A DNA stretch of 47,081 nt from Lachnospiraceae bacterium (GCA_024692715.1 JAILMH010000042.1:1-47081), one strand, 5' to 3'. Positions 17,448-26,420 are shown, counted from the stretch's first letter. Notes: generated by a model not told the origin, from the letters alone. Made by a program: numbers and translations.

Positions 17448-18380
17448 ATGAAAAAGATCGATCTTATTACAGGCTTTCTCGGAGCAGGAAAAACCTCATT
17501 TATAAAAAAATATGCAGAGTATCTCATGGAGCAGGGAGAAAAACTCTGTATCCTTGAAAATGATTTTGGCGCGATCAATATCGACAGAGTCCTTTTGAAA
17601 GAGCTTGAAGACAAGGGCTGCGATATCGAAATGGTCATCGGCGGTGACGGTTACGAAGCTCACAGACGCCGTTTTAAGACAAAGCTCATCGCCATGGGAA
17701 TGAAGGATTATGACAGGATCTTGATCGAGCCATCAGGTGTTTTTGATGCAGATGAGTTCTTTGACGTACTTTATGAAGAACCTCTTGATCAGTGGTATAG
17801 TATCGGAAGTGTTATAACCATTGTGGATTCCGGGCTTGATAAAAATCTTTCAGAGCAGTCGGAATATATGCTAGCAAGTCAGGCCGCAGATGCGGGGATA
17901 CTGCTTTTCAGTAAAACTGAGGGCAGAACGGAAGCGGATATCGAAGGCGTGCTCGAGCACGTGAATTCTTCTCTTAAGAAGTTCAATTGCAAGAGGGAGA
18001 TAAAGCTCAGAAATACTCTTGCGAAGCCATGGGAAGAGTTCGAAGATGCGGATTTCAGAAAGGTCATTCGTGCAGAGTATGTACATTCTGACATGATGAA
18101 GCTTCCGCTTGACAGGCAGAATGAGTATAATTCTGTTTTTTATTTCGATATCGAGATACCGGAAGCTGAGATAGAAAAAAGAGTAAAAGCTGTGCTTTCT
18201 TCGGAAGAGTGTGGGCATGTCATCCGCGTTAAGGGCTTTGTGAAGACTGAGGAGGGCTTTACAGAGGTAAATGCCGACAGAAATGAGGTAAAGCTCTCGG
18301 TGGTTCATACAGAACGAGCGTGTCTTATCATAATCGGTGAAAATCTTGCACAAAATGAGATAGATAAATTAATAAAATAA
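17448..18380 (+). CDS. CobW/COG0523-type GTPase lacking the CxCC motif
   Basis: A 310-residue G3E-family P-loop GTPase from ATG 17448, one base after the stop of the preceding small gene; an upstream in-frame extension to 17373 would overlap that gene and has no support. Walker A GFLGAGKTS (~8-16), ILENDFGAINID (switch region), LIEPSGVFD (~86-94, Walker B-like) and LFSKTEG (in place of the N/SKxD base-recognition motif) are present, with a C-terminal CobW_C-like domain from ~205. The usual G-C-x-C-C metal motif after switch I is absent: that place reads MVIGGDGYEAHRRRF. Members of this family are metallochaperones or metal-insertion GTPases; the missing motif makes that role uncertain here. 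Confidence 0.8.
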   Translation: MKKIDLITGFLGAGKTSFIKKYAEYLMEQGEKLCILENDFGAINIDRVLLKELEDKGCDIEMVIGGDGYEAHRRRFKTKLIAMGMKDYDRILIEPSGVFDADEFFDVLYEEPLDQWYSIGSVITIVDSGLDKNLSEQSEYMLASQAADAGILLFSKTEGRTEADIEGVLEHVNSSLKKFNCKREIKLRNTLAKPWEEFEDADFRKVIRAEYVHSDMMKLPLDRQNEYNSVFYFDIEIPEAEIEKRVKAVLSSEECGHVIRVKGFVKTEEGFTEVNADRNEVKLSVVHTERACLIIIGENLAQNEIDKLIK

Positions 18381-18388
18381 GAATAATT

Positions 18389-18416
18389 TGCCCGGAGTAT
18401 TGCTCTGGGCATTTTT
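18389..18416 (+). terminator. Intrinsic terminator after CobW-like gene
   Basis: Stem TGCCCGGAG / CTCTGGGCA (9 bp, one G-T wobble) with a 5-nt loop, then TTTTTCTT. Confidence 0.85.
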
Positions 18417-18451
18417 CTTAGATTGAAATTACATTAAAGCATAGAATGCAT

Positions 18452-18513
18452 TGTACACTGTTCGTACATGCTTTGTAGAGAAAAGTATACATTGACGTTG
18501 ATTTGTTTGTACA
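18452..18513. promoter_or_regulatory. GTACA/GTATACA-rich region upstream of HAD gene
   Basis: The intergenic region holds TGTACA (18452), GTACAT (18464), GTATACAT (18485-18492) and TGTACA (18508), similar words to those upstream of the subtilase genes. A TTGACG at 18492 may be a -35, but no good -10 is placed 16-18 bp after it. Confidence 0.35.
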
Positions 18514-18586
18514 CCATGACGGATGAAAAAAATATTGATCGAGAAAATACCGTAATTTTTTATAAAAAAAGAGGAGATGAAACGTT

Positions 18587-19201
18587 ATGAATGAAGGAAT
18601 CAGAAATATTGTCTTTGATATAGGAGAAGTTCTCTTTAGTTACAGATGGAAAAATATGCTCATGGACTATGGACTTGATGAAAAAACCGCAGAAAGAGTT
18701 GGAGACGAAATGTTCAACGATCCGGAGCAGATCTGGCATATTTTTGACCTTGGGATAAAGTCTGATGAAGAGATAATCAAAGCGCTTTCAGATAAACATC
18801 CGGAGGATGCAGAAGCTATCAGGTGGTTCATAAGCCATCCGGAATATATGCATGTTCCGAGACCTGCTGTGTGGAGGCTTGTACATGCTCTCAAAGAGCG
18901 TGGTTACGGGATTTTTCTCCTTTCCAACTATCCGGAATATTTCTATAAGGTACATACAGAATACGCAGATTTTATGCATGATATCGATGGGGCTATGGTC
19001 TCTTATATGATAAAAAAGTCAAAGCCTGATGAGGCGATCTATGATGCACTTTGTAAAAAGTATGACTTAAATCCGAAAGAGAGTATTTTCTTTGACGACA
19101 GAGAAGAAAATGTCAAGGGTGCGATCAACTATGGAATGAAATCTATTCAGATCAAATCTCAGGAACAACTCATTACAGAACTTGAAAAGTTTTTGCAATG
19201 A
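18587..19201 (+). CDS. HAD-family phosphatase, YihX-like
   Basis: A 204-residue HAD-IA protein. Motif I is FDIGEVLFSY, with Gly in place of the second Asp; this D-x-G-x-V form is normal in the YihX/epoxide-hydrolase-N-terminal-like subgroup. Motif II is LLSNYPEYF, motif III the Lys of KKSKPDEAIYDAL, motif IV IFFDDREENVKGA. The cap is a four-helix bundle type (residues ~15-85). YihX itself removes phosphate from alpha-glucose-1-phosphate; the substrate here is not certain. It stands alone with RBS GAGGAG and a 200-bp upstream region with GTATACA-type words. Confidence 0.85.
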   Translation: MNEGIRNIVFDIGEVLFSYRWKNMLMDYGLDEKTAERVGDEMFNDPEQIWHIFDLGIKSDEEIIKALSDKHPEDAEAIRWFISHPEYMHVPRPAVWRLVHALKERGYGIFLLSNYPEYFYKVHTEYADFMHDIDGAMVSYMIKKSKPDEAIYDALCKKYDLNPKESIFFDDREENVKGAINYGMKSIQIKSQEQLITELEKFLQ

Positions 19202-19217
19202 GTTTAATATCTGTATT

Positions 19218-19249
19218 ATCGAAAAGCCAAAAAATACGGTTTTTTCGAT
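19218..19249 (+). terminator. Weak hairpin after HAD gene
   Basis: ATCGAAAA-g-CC pairs with GG-TTTTTTCGAT around AAAAAATAC; the T-run is inside the 3' arm and none follows the stem, so termination is only possible. Confidence 0.35.
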
Positions 19250-19285
19250 TGTGAAACGTTATATTAGGCTTACTCAAAAAAGAAT

Positions 19286-19313
19286 TTGCGAAGTCTTTTA
19301 TATTTGTTATACT
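19286..19313 (+). promoter_or_regulatory. Promoter of thrS
   Basis: TTGCGA (19286-19291), 16-bp spacer, TATACT (19308-19313). The leader to thrS is ~30 nt, too short for a T-box, and no T-box elements are seen. Confidence 0.65.
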
Positions 19314-19348
19314 AACTCTGAAACTTTAGCATCAGAAAGGATAAGGAA

Positions 19349-21127
19349 ATGAAGGAAGAGTTTTTAGACCGCTACCGCCATTCATTGGCACACATTCTTG
19401 CAAAAGCTGTCATTGAGATTTTCGGCAAAGAAAATGTTCAGTATTCTATTGGACCTCAGATCGATGATGGATGCTATTATGATTTCGTGCTTCCGCGAAC
19501 TATCACGGAGGATGACTATAAAACCATTGAAGATAAGATGAATGAGATCATCAAGAGAAGAGAGGACTGGACCGTTAAAGAGGTTTCCAGAAGTGAAGCT
19601 CTTGAGATCTTTAAGGATCAGAAATTCAAGACTGAGCTCATCAATGATCTTCCGGAGGATGAGAAGATCACTATCTACTACACAGGTGAGGATTATGTAG
19701 ATCTTTGCCGTGGACCTCACGTTGAGAATTCTGCAGATCTTTTTGGTGCTGCTTTCAAGGTTAAGTCTGCGTCAGCTTCTTACTGGAGAGGTGACGAAAA
19801 GAGAGATCACATGCAGAGAATTTATCTTTATGCATTCCCTGACAAGGCGGCTCTTAAGGCTCACCTCAACCTTCTTAAAGAGGCTCAGGAGAGAGACCAT
19901 AAGAAACTCGGCCCGGATCTTCAGCTCTTCATGTTCAATGAGACAGCACCGGGTATGCCATACTGGCTTCCTAGAGGCTGGAAGATGTACAACGTACTTC
20001 TCAACTTCTGGAGAGAGATCCATGATCTTCATGATTATCAGGAGATTTCAGCTCCTGTTATCAACAATAAAAAGCTTTGGCTTATCTCAGGTCACTGGGC
20101 TCATTATGTAAATAATATGTTCATCGTACCTGGTACGGACTGGGATATTGATGCTAATGACACAATGGCTGCCAAGCCTATGAACTGCCCGAATGCCATG
20201 CTCACATTTAAGAGCAGACTTCGTTCTTATAAGGATCTTCCGATCCGTTACTCTGAGACAGACGTAATTCACAGAAAGGAAAGATCCGGTGCACTTAACG
20301 GACTTTTCCGTGTTCAGGAGTTCCGTCAGGATGATGATCATACATTCGTAATGGAGTCTCAGATCGAGGATGAGATCCGTGATGTAATGGACATTGCAGA
20401 CCAGATCTATTCTACATTTGGCCTTACATACAGAGCAGAGCTTTCTACACGTCCTGATGACTTTATGGGTGACATCGAGTCATGGAATCATGCAGAAGCA
20501 GCTCTTAAGAGCATACTCAATAAGAAGTATGGAGAAGGCGGTTACGAGATCAACGAAGGTGACGGCGCATTCTACGGACCAAAGATCGACCTTCAGATGA
20601 AGGATGCTCTTGGACGTGAGTGGCAGGTTGGAACAATTCAGCTTGATTTCCAGCTTCCACACAACTTCGGACTTACTTACACAGGACCGGATGGAGTACC
20701 TACAGAGCCTGTAGTTATTCATCGTGCTATCTTCGGTTCATTCGAGAGATTCATCGGAATCCTCATCGAGAACTTCAAGGGCGCATTCCCGTTCTGGCTT
20801 TCACCGGTACAGGTAGGTATCGTTCCGATTCGTACAGAGCATAATGACTATGCTCGTAAAGTAGCAGGTATTCTTGCAAAGAATCATATCCGTTATGAAG
20901 TTGATTACTCTGACAAGAATATGAAAGAAAAAATCAAAGAATATAAGCTTTTCAAGGATCCGTACATTATCGTTCTCGGAGATCAGGAGGCAGAGCAGCA
21001 GACTGTTTCTATAAACCTTCGTGGTGGAAACAAGAAGCTTCAGAATGTTCCTCTTGATAAGTTTATTGAGATATGCAATCGCATGAATAATGAGCACAGC
21101 CTTGAACTTATAGATTCATTGGACTGA
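19349..21127 (+). CDS. thrS: Threonyl-tRNA synthetase lacking the TGS domain
   Basis: A 592-residue class II synthetase that charges tRNA-Thr. It begins directly in the editing domain (HSLAH at residues 11-15, the HxxxH motif; CRGPH at 120-124), omitting the ~60-residue N-terminal TGS domain of the usual ~640-residue enzyme. Catalytic-domain Zn ligands are visible: Cys in KPMNCPNAM, His in DDDHTF and His in VIHRAIFGSFERF. Motif 2 IHRKERSGALNGLFRVQEFR and the C-terminal anticodon-binding domain (from ~490) are intact. RBS AAGGATAAGG precedes the ATG; the upstream sequence encodes no TGS continuation in any frame that I can see. Ten nt separate it from ppaC, so the two form an operon; the pyrophosphatase would clear the PPi made by aminoacylation. 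Confidence 0.95.
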   Translation: MKEEFLDRYRHSLAHILAKAVIEIFGKENVQYSIGPQIDDGCYYDFVLPRTITEDDYKTIEDKMNEIIKRREDWTVKEVSRSEALEIFKDQKFKTELINDLPEDEKITIYYTGEDYVDLCRGPHVENSADLFGAAFKVKSASASYWRGDEKRDHMQRIYLYAFPDKAALKAHLNLLKEAQERDHKKLGPDLQLFMFNETAPGMPYWLPRGWKMYNVLLNFWREIHDLHDYQEISAPVINNKKLWLISGHWAHYVNNMFIVPGTDWDIDANDTMAAKPMNCPNAMLTFKSRLRSYKDLPIRYSETDVIHRKERSGALNGLFRVQEFRQDDDHTFVMESQIEDEIRDVMDIADQIYSTFGLTYRAELSTRPDDFMGDIESWNHAEAALKSILNKKYGEGGYEINEGDGAFYGPKIDLQMKDALGREWQVGTIQLDFQLPHNFGLTYTGPDGVPTEPVVIHRAIFGSFERFIGILIENFKGAFPFWLSPVQVGIVPIRTEHNDYARKVAGILAKNHIRYEVDYSDKNMKEKIKEYKLFKDPYIIVLGDQEAEQQTVSINLRGGNKKLQNVPLDKFIEICNRMNNEHSLELIDSLD

Positions 21128-21137
21128 GAGGAAATTA

Positions 21138-22784
21138 ATGGAAGTAAAGAAAAGACCTGTATATGTGGTTGGTCATAAAAATCCTGACACGGATTCAATA
21201 TGCGCAGCTATCGCGTATGCAAGACTTAAAAAGATCCTGACCGGCGAGGACCACGAACCGGCAAGAGCAGGACATCTTAACGAGGAAACAACATTTGTGC
21301 TTAAGGAATTCGGCGTTAATCCGCCGACATTCCTTAGAGATGTGCGCACTCAGGTGCGTGACATGGAAATTCGTGAGATCAAGGGACTTTCCAAGGATTC
21401 ATCACTTAAGACAGCATGGCAGGCAATGAAAGATAACAACGTTGTTACACTTCCTGTTACTGTTGATGAGCACCTTATAGGTGTTATCTCAATGGGAGAT
21501 ATCGTTGGCTCTTACATGGACATCTACGATTCCAACATTCTTTCACTGGCGCGTACAAGCTACTACAATATCGTTGAGTCATTAGACGGAAAAATGCTCA
21601 TCGGTGACATAAACTCATCTGCTGATAAGGGTAAAGTAGTTATCGCCGCAGGTAATCCTGAGATGATGGAAGAGCTCATTAAAGAGGGCGATGTTGTTAT
21701 CCTTGGAAATCGTTATGAGATGCAGCTTTGCGCTATCGAAATGGGAGCAAGCTGTCTCGTTGTCTGCGAAGGCGCTGATGTCACAAAGACCATCGCGAAG
21801 CAGGCAGAAGAGCATAATTGTAAGATAATCAGCACTCCTCATGATACATTTACAGTCGCAAGACTTATCAATCAGAGTCTTCCAATCTCGTACTTCATGA
21901 AGGAGAGCGATCTGGTAACATTCCAGATGGATGATTATATTGAGGACATCAAGCACGTTATGGCACAGGTACACCACCGCTATTTCCCTGTACTTGATGA
22001 AAATGACAATTATGTTGGAATGATCTCACGTCGTAACTTCCTCGGTGCGAAGAAGAAAAAGATCATTCTTGTGGATCATAACGAGAGAAGTCAGGCTGTT
22101 AATGGTATCGAAGAGGCAGAACTTTTAGAGATCATTGACCACCACAGACTCGGCTCTGTTGAAACAGTAGCTCCGGTATATTTCAGAAACCAGCCGCTTG
22201 GAAGTACAGCGACTATAGTTTACATAATGTACTGCGAAAATGCTATTGAGATCGACAAGCAGACAGCAGGTCTTCTTTGCTCAGCTATTCTTTCTGATAC
22301 ACTTTTATATAGATCACCTACCTGCACAGACATCGATCGTGAAGCAGGAAGAGCACTGGCTATCATTGCAGGCATCGATGAGGAGAAATTTGCAAGAGCA
22401 ATGTTCAGAGCAGGAAGCAACCTTACTTCAAAGACTCCTGATGAGATCATCCACATGGACTTCAAGAAGTTCTCTATCAATGATAAGACTGTAGGAATCG
22501 GTCAGGTCAATGCCATGGGAGCGGAGGAGCTCGATGAGATCAAGACAAGAATTCAGCCTGAATTCGCAAAGGAGCTTGATAAGGGCTTTGATATGGTATT
22601 CTTCATGCTTACCAACATTCTTACTGAATCTTCAGAGGTTATGAGTGTCGGTGAAAGCGCTTCGAATGTGCTTGAAAATGCTTTTCATGTAAATGCAAAG
22701 CAGGATGGTTCAGCTATTCTCGAAGGTGTTGTTTCGAGAAAGAAGCAGTTACTTCCGGCAATTGTTGAAGCAGTACAGCAATAA
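21138..22784 (+). CDS. ppaC: Mn-dependent inorganic pyrophosphatase with CBS and DRTGG domains
   Basis: A 548-residue family II (DHH) pyrophosphatase. The DHH catalytic domain is split: GHKNPDTDS (12-20) at the start, then inserted CBS1 (~75-130), DRTGG (~140-245) and CBS2 (~250-305), then DHNE (~313) and DHH (~333), SDTLL, and SRKKQ (~532) for substrate binding in the DHHA2 domain. CBS domains in this family bind adenine nucleotides and inhibit or activate the enzyme; the DRTGG domain is associated with Ap4A response. It hydrolyses PPi to phosphate in the cytoplasm. It follows thrS by 10 nt and ends in a strong terminator. Confidence 0.95.
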   Translation: MEVKKRPVYVVGHKNPDTDSICAAIAYARLKKILTGEDHEPARAGHLNEETTFVLKEFGVNPPTFLRDVRTQVRDMEIREIKGLSKDSSLKTAWQAMKDNNVVTLPVTVDEHLIGVISMGDIVGSYMDIYDSNILSLARTSYYNIVESLDGKMLIGDINSSADKGKVVIAAGNPEMMEELIKEGDVVILGNRYEMQLCAIEMGASCLVVCEGADVTKTIAKQAEEHNCKIISTPHDTFTVARLINQSLPISYFMKESDLVTFQMDDYIEDIKHVMAQVHHRYFPVLDENDNYVGMISRRNFLGAKKKKIILVDHNERSQAVNGIEEAELLEIIDHHRLGSVETVAPVYFRNQPLGSTATIVYIMYCENAIEIDKQTAGLLCSAILSDTLLYRSPTCTDIDREAGRALAIIAGIDEEKFARAMFRAGSNLTSKTPDEIIHMDFKKFSINDKTVGIGQVNAMGAEELDEIKTRIQPEFAKELDKGFDMVFFMLTNILTESSEVMSVGESASNVLENAFHVNAKQDGSAILEGVVSRKKQLLPAIVEAVQQ

Positions 22785-22797
22785 GATAAAAAAACAG

Positions 22798-22826
22798 GGC
22801 GGAGCCTTTAACGGGCTCCGCCTTTT
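22798..22826. terminator. Bidirectional intrinsic terminator
   Basis: Perfect stem GGCGGAGCC / GGCTCCGCC, loop TTTAACG, then TTTT and an A-run on the other side; it serves ppaC and the convergent capA-like gene. Confidence 0.9.
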
Positions 22827-22835
22827 AATGTTTAT

Positions 22836-24029
22836 TTACTTTTCCGAAACATATCCGTTTTCGTCGATATTTACATTCCATGCGGAATTTTCACGCATAT
22901 CAGCAAGGATACGTTCGTAATCCTGAGTTGTTCCCTTTTTCATTTCTTCTGTCTTACAGTCGTGCTGACGACATGGGATGAACTGTAAAGATTCAAGAGC
23001 GTTTTTATTGATCTTTACTTCTACAAGACAGTTGTCGAGATTCTTTGAGTTAAACCAGAAATTTCCGAGACTATAAAAAACAGGCACATCGTTTATGTAC
23101 TCGATACCCTGAAGAACATGTGGATGAGCGCCTATTATGAGGTCGGCACCGGCATTTACGTATGCCTGGGCAAGCTCTTTCTGTGAGGCCTCGTATTCTG
23201 AGACATTTTCAGAACCCCAGTGAACAAAGACGATACATACATCACTCTTTGACTTTGCTTCGCTTATAACGCTTACAAATTTCTCCGGATCGAGTGTCCT
23301 TAATACACCGGGAGTAGTTTCGGTGGCCTCGACAGTATCCGGCGGAAGGCTTCGTTCTATCTGCGTAGCCGCTACTATGGATACAATATTTCCATTAATG
23401 CTGAAATACTGTGGCGTCATTGCCTCGGCGAGGTTTTTGCCGGCTCCGACATACTTGACGTTATATGAGGTGAGCGTATCAAAGGTATCAAGAAGTGCAT
23501 CACTTCCGTAATCATAAGCGTGATTATTGGCAAGAGATACGATATCAACTCCAAGTTCATTTAAGAATTCAGCGGTTTCGGGCTTTGCGCGGAAGGTGAA
23601 TTTTTTATTCTGGAGAGGTGTACCTCTGTCGGAATAAGGAAATTCGTTATTCACCATACAGATATCAGCATTTCTCATGCGCTCCACAAGTGAAGAATCG
23701 ATGCAGTCTAAAATTCCGTTGGAGCGTGAGCGAAGTGCGATCATATTTGTGTATCTGTCGTCGAAATCCATATCTCCGCAAAAGGCAAGTGTGATCTCGC
23801 CGCCCTCTTCAGGAACTGTTGTGGAAGCTTCTTCTGAAGCGACGGCTTCGCTTGATTCCTTTGCTTCAGTCGTTCCGATCACGATCGCGTCGGAATCATC
23901 ATCAGCTTCGTTTGACTCCCAGGTGACATTTACGACACTGCTTTGTGAATCATCTTTTTTAGCTCCCGGCGAGGCACATGCAGTCAGTGCTAAAGCGAGT
24001 ACAGGTAAGATTATTAAACCCTTTTTCAT
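22836..24029 (-). CDS. CapA-family lipoprotein (poly-gamma-glutamate synthesis-like metallophosphatase fold)
   Basis: A 397-residue exported lipoprotein: signal sequence with lipobox LTAC (15-18), an acidic Ser/Glu linker (~25-75), then a CapA/PGA_cap domain with FCGDMDFDDRY, MVNNEFPYS, SLANNHAYDYG, VFVHWGSE and IGAHPHVLQGIE, which are the metal-site motifs of this calcineurin-like family. It should sit on the outer face of the membrane. Related proteins work in poly-gamma-glutamate capsule attachment or are of unknown function; no pgsBC genes are nearby. It is divergent from the first subtilase, sharing a 180-bp regulatory region with GTATAC words. A minus-strand promoter TTGTAC (24108-24103), 18-bp spacer, TTATAA (24084-24079) is plausible. 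Confidence 0.88.
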   Translation of the reverse strand: MKKGLIILPVLALALTACASPGAKKDDSQSSVVNVTWESNEADDDSDAIVIGTTEAKESSEAVASEEASTTVPEEGGEITLAFCGDMDFDDRYTNMIALRSRSNGILDCIDSSLVERMRNADICMVNNEFPYSDRGTPLQNKKFTFRAKPETAEFLNELGVDIVSLANNHAYDYGSDALLDTFDTLTSYNVKYVGAGKNLAEAMTPQYFSINGNIVSIVAATQIERSLPPDTVEATETTPGVLRTLDPEKFVSVISEAKSKSDVCIVFVHWGSENVSEYEASQKELAQAYVNAGADLIIGAHPHVLQGIEYINDVPVFYSLGNFWFNSKNLDNCLVEVKINKNALESLQFIPCRQHDCKTEEMKKGTTQDYERILADMRENSAWNVNIDENGYVSEK

Positions 24030-24049
24030 TAAGACCTCCGTGTAATTGA

Positions 24050-24132
24050 TGTATACGAAAAAGAACCCTTTTAGGGGGTTATAACAGGTATACTTAAAGT
24101 GGGTACAATGTATAGGAATGTGCTTACAAATG
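24050..24132. promoter_or_regulatory. Shared-motif region between capA-like gene and first subtilase
   Basis: TGTATAC (24050-24056), GGTATAC (24087-24093) and TTACAAATG (24124-24132) occur here. The 9-mer TTACAAATG recurs upstream of the second subtilase (26332-26340), and TGTATAC recurs upstream of the second subtilase and of the gene at 30783. Confidence 0.4.
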
Positions 24133-24158
24133 AATACAATCGTATATAGAAAAAATGA

Positions 24159-24186
24159 TTGAGATAACGCACAATCTGATTATAAC
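24159..24186 (+). promoter_or_regulatory. Promoter of first subtilase
   Basis: TTGAGA (24159-24164), 16-bp spacer, TATAAC (24181-24186), placing the start of transcription about 15 nt before the gene. Confidence 0.5.
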
Positions 24187-24208
24187 GCAGTAAGAAGGTA
24201 TGTAAAAG

Positions 24209-26227
24209 ATGAAGAAGAAAAATTTTATAGCCGTGGTCATTGCAGTGGCGCTTGTGACCTCGTCGCTTCCGGTATGGGCAATGGAAGTCGAAGAGGCGGT
24301 AAATGAAGGCGTTAGTGAAGTTGTAGATGAAGTTTCAGAGGCCGGATCTGATAAGGTAGAGGAGTATACAGTCCCTAAAACTCAGTCTGAGATAAGACTT
24401 GCACTTCAGCAGACAGCAGAAAGCCTTGGGAAACTTGAAAAAGGAACTGATTATGTGCCTGAAGAGGCATTTTTCATAGCGGAAAATGAGTATCAGGCAG
24501 AGTCTGTGGCAGAGCAGTATGATGCGGATATTGTAAGCTATAAGAGTGGGGTCGTTATAGTAGATTTGGGAAGGGACGTCAGTGAGGTCATGGAAGAAAA
24601 GTCCCGAGAGCAGAGTGTGAATTCTATGATCTATCCCAATTATTACTGTGATCTGTGTACTGAAACAACTTTACCGGATGATCCGAAGCTTACAAGACAG
24701 TGGTTTCATGAAAGTATAAACAGCTCCGATGCATGGGAATATACAATGGGAGAAGGGGCTAACATAGCCATAGTGGACACAGGTGCATACCTTGACCATG
24801 AGGATCTTTCAGATAATATAACAGCTGCGGGCTATACCCCGAGCAACATGAGCTCGGCGTATGACATAAGCGGTCATGGAACACATGTGGCCGGCGTGGC
24901 AGGAGCAGTCTGCAACAATGGACTTGGAGGCTGTGGTGTAGCGCCTGAGGCTAATCTGCTCATTGAAGCTGTTGGTAATTCGGGCGGCATAACTATAGCG
25001 ACAATGGTCAGTGGAATATATGACGCAGTGGATTACGGGGCTGACGTCATTAATGTAAGCCTTGGAACGATGTCGGATCTGGATGACTCTACTAAGGCGA
25101 TAATGATAAATGCCATAGATTACGCTTACGAAAACGGTGTGATTATAGTGGCGGCAGCGGGAAATTACGCAACTTCAGATAAGTGTTATCCGGCAGCGCT
25201 GGATCATGTTATAGCAGTTGCGAATATTGCAGGTACCGGAAAGCTGTCATCAACCTCGAATTTTGGTGACTGGGTTGACATAGGCGCACCTGGAGTCGCT
25301 ATCTATTCAACGTATCTGAATAATGGATATACAGATCTTAGCGGAACTTCGGTCGCAAGCCCGATGGTTGCCGGAGTTGCAGGGCTTGTATATGCGGCTA
25401 ACAGCAGCTTCAGGGAGAATAAAAACTCAGATACGGTAGATGCAGTTACTAAGATCATCGAATTGTCGACTGACGGTGCTGAGTATAAGTACGGTTCGCG
25501 TCAGGTGCTGGGAAAGATCGATGCCCTTAAGGCTGTTCAATATGCTGTCGGTGAACGTGATTATGAAAGTGATTACGAAGAAAAGCAGAGAGCTGCTTCC
25601 GAGGAAAATGACACATCGGAGGATGAAGACACACCATCGGGAAATGACACACCGGCAGGAAACGATACACCGGCAGGAAATGATACTCCATCGGGAAATG
25701 ATACACCATCGGAAGATGACACACCAGGAAATGATTCCTCAGGCAGTGGTTCGGGAACAGATGGTAATTCTTCAGAGGTTGTTACTACACCGTTTGAGCC
25801 GGAGAAAGAAGATGTTCAGCTTGGCAATGGCGGAACTGCCAACTATTATACGGGAATCTACTTTACCGGAAAGAAGCTTAAACTGAAGGATCTAAATTTG
25901 TCGGTAAGTTATAATGGTCAGACATACAGTGTTAAACGTGCAAAGATAGGGAATGGCAAAAATGCCGGAAATGCAACTGTTACTATCAAAAAACTCGATA
26001 CTTCGGATAAGACGATAAATGCCCAGTTCAAAGGAACGAGCCTTAGTGTTGAGATCTATCCGTATCCTGTTTCAAAGGGAACAGTATCTGTTGCGGTGAA
26101 CAGTAAGGGTAATGTCAAGTCAGTAAAGGTAAATGGAAAAAAAGTAAAAAAGACAATGTATGGTGTCGACACATTGTCACAGAACATTATATTTACAGGA
26201 AATTATACAGGAACAGCAGAATACTGA
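24209..26227 (+). CDS. Secreted S8 (subtilisin-like) serine protease 1
   Basis: A 672-residue exported protease. Signal peptide (1-24, ending VWA), an I9-like pro-domain (~70-150: YVPEEAFFIAENEYQAESVA), then the S8 domain with catalytic Asp190 (IVDTG), His223 (HGTHVAG) and Ser381 (GTSVASP). After ~450 comes a low-complexity linker of GNDTPx repeats encoded by an 18-bp tandem repeat, then a lysine-rich C-terminal domain (~535-672, DVQLGNGGTANYYTGIYFTG). This C-terminal domain is not clearly the one shared by the next two proteases. It acts outside the cell, probably on proteins or peptides; the linker suggests flexible display. It is the first of three tandem subtilases. Confidence 0.93.
   Translation: MKKKNFIAVVIAVALVTSSLPVWAMEVEEAVNEGVSEVVDEVSEAGSDKVEEYTVPKTQSEIRLALQQTAESLGKLEKGTDYVPEEAFFIAENEYQAESVAEQYDADIVSYKSGVVIVDLGRDVSEVMEEKSREQSVNSMIYPNYYCDLCTETTLPDDPKLTRQWFHESINSSDAWEYTMGEGANIAIVDTGAYLDHEDLSDNITAAGYTPSNMSSAYDISGHGTHVAGVAGAVCNNGLGGCGVAPEANLLIEAVGNSGGITIATMVSGIYDAVDYGADVINVSLGTMSDLDDSTKAIMINAIDYAYENGVIIVAAAGNYATSDKCYPAALDHVIAVANIAGTGKLSSTSNFGDWVDIGAPGVAIYSTYLNNGYTDLSGTSVASPMVAGVAGLVYAANSSFRENKNSDTVDAVTKIIELSTDGAEYKYGSRQVLGKIDALKAVQYAVGERDYESDYEEKQRAASEENDTSEDEDTPSGNDTPAGNDTPAGNDTPSGNDTPSEDDTPGNDSSGSGSGTDGNSSEVVTTPFEPEKEDVQLGNGGTANYYTGIYFTGKKLKLKDLNLSVSYNGQTYSVKRAKIGNGKNAGNATVTIKKLDTSDKTINAQFKGTSLSVEIYPYPVSKGTVSVAVNSKGNVKSVKVNGKKVKKTMYGVDTLSQNIIFTGNYTGTAEY
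25628..25732 (+). repeat. 18-bp tandem repeat in protease linker
   Basis: Five 18-bp units (GACACACCATCGGGAAAT type) and a sixth 15-bp unit encode DTPSGN / DTPAGN repeats between the catalytic and C-terminal domains. Confidence 0.9.
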
Positions 26228-26241
26228 TCGCCTGAAAAGTT

Positions 26242-26276
26242 GAGTCGAAGCCGTTTGAAGGCTTCGACTCTTTTTT
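26242..26276 (+). terminator. Strong intrinsic terminator
   Basis: Perfect 11-bp stem GAGTCGAAGCC / GGCTTCGACTC, 7-nt loop, TTTTTT. Confidence 0.95.
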
Positions 26277-26293
26277 GCGGCTATATAAAAAAC

Positions 26294-26350
26294 TGTATAC
26301 AAATTTGCTGTATACATCCGTAAATGTATATTTACAAATGTACCTTTACT
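26294..26350. promoter_or_regulatory. Shared-motif region upstream of second subtilase
   Basis: TGTATACAA (26294), TGTATACAT (26309-26317), ATTTAC-aa-ATGTAC (26330-26343) then C-TTTA. The same blocks, in the same order and nearly the same spacing, lie upstream of the gene at 30783. The aligned -10 candidate is TTTACT (26345-26350). Confidence 0.5.
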
Positions 26351-26420
26351 AATACATTTCAGCTATGTTAAGATATTTTTGTTCGAAAAATTGTACACAT
26401 GTTTTAGAGAGGTTATGAAG

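Noticed and set aside
19314-19348. T-box riboswitch before thrS
   Set aside because: The leader is only about 30 nt and lacks T-box and stem I features.
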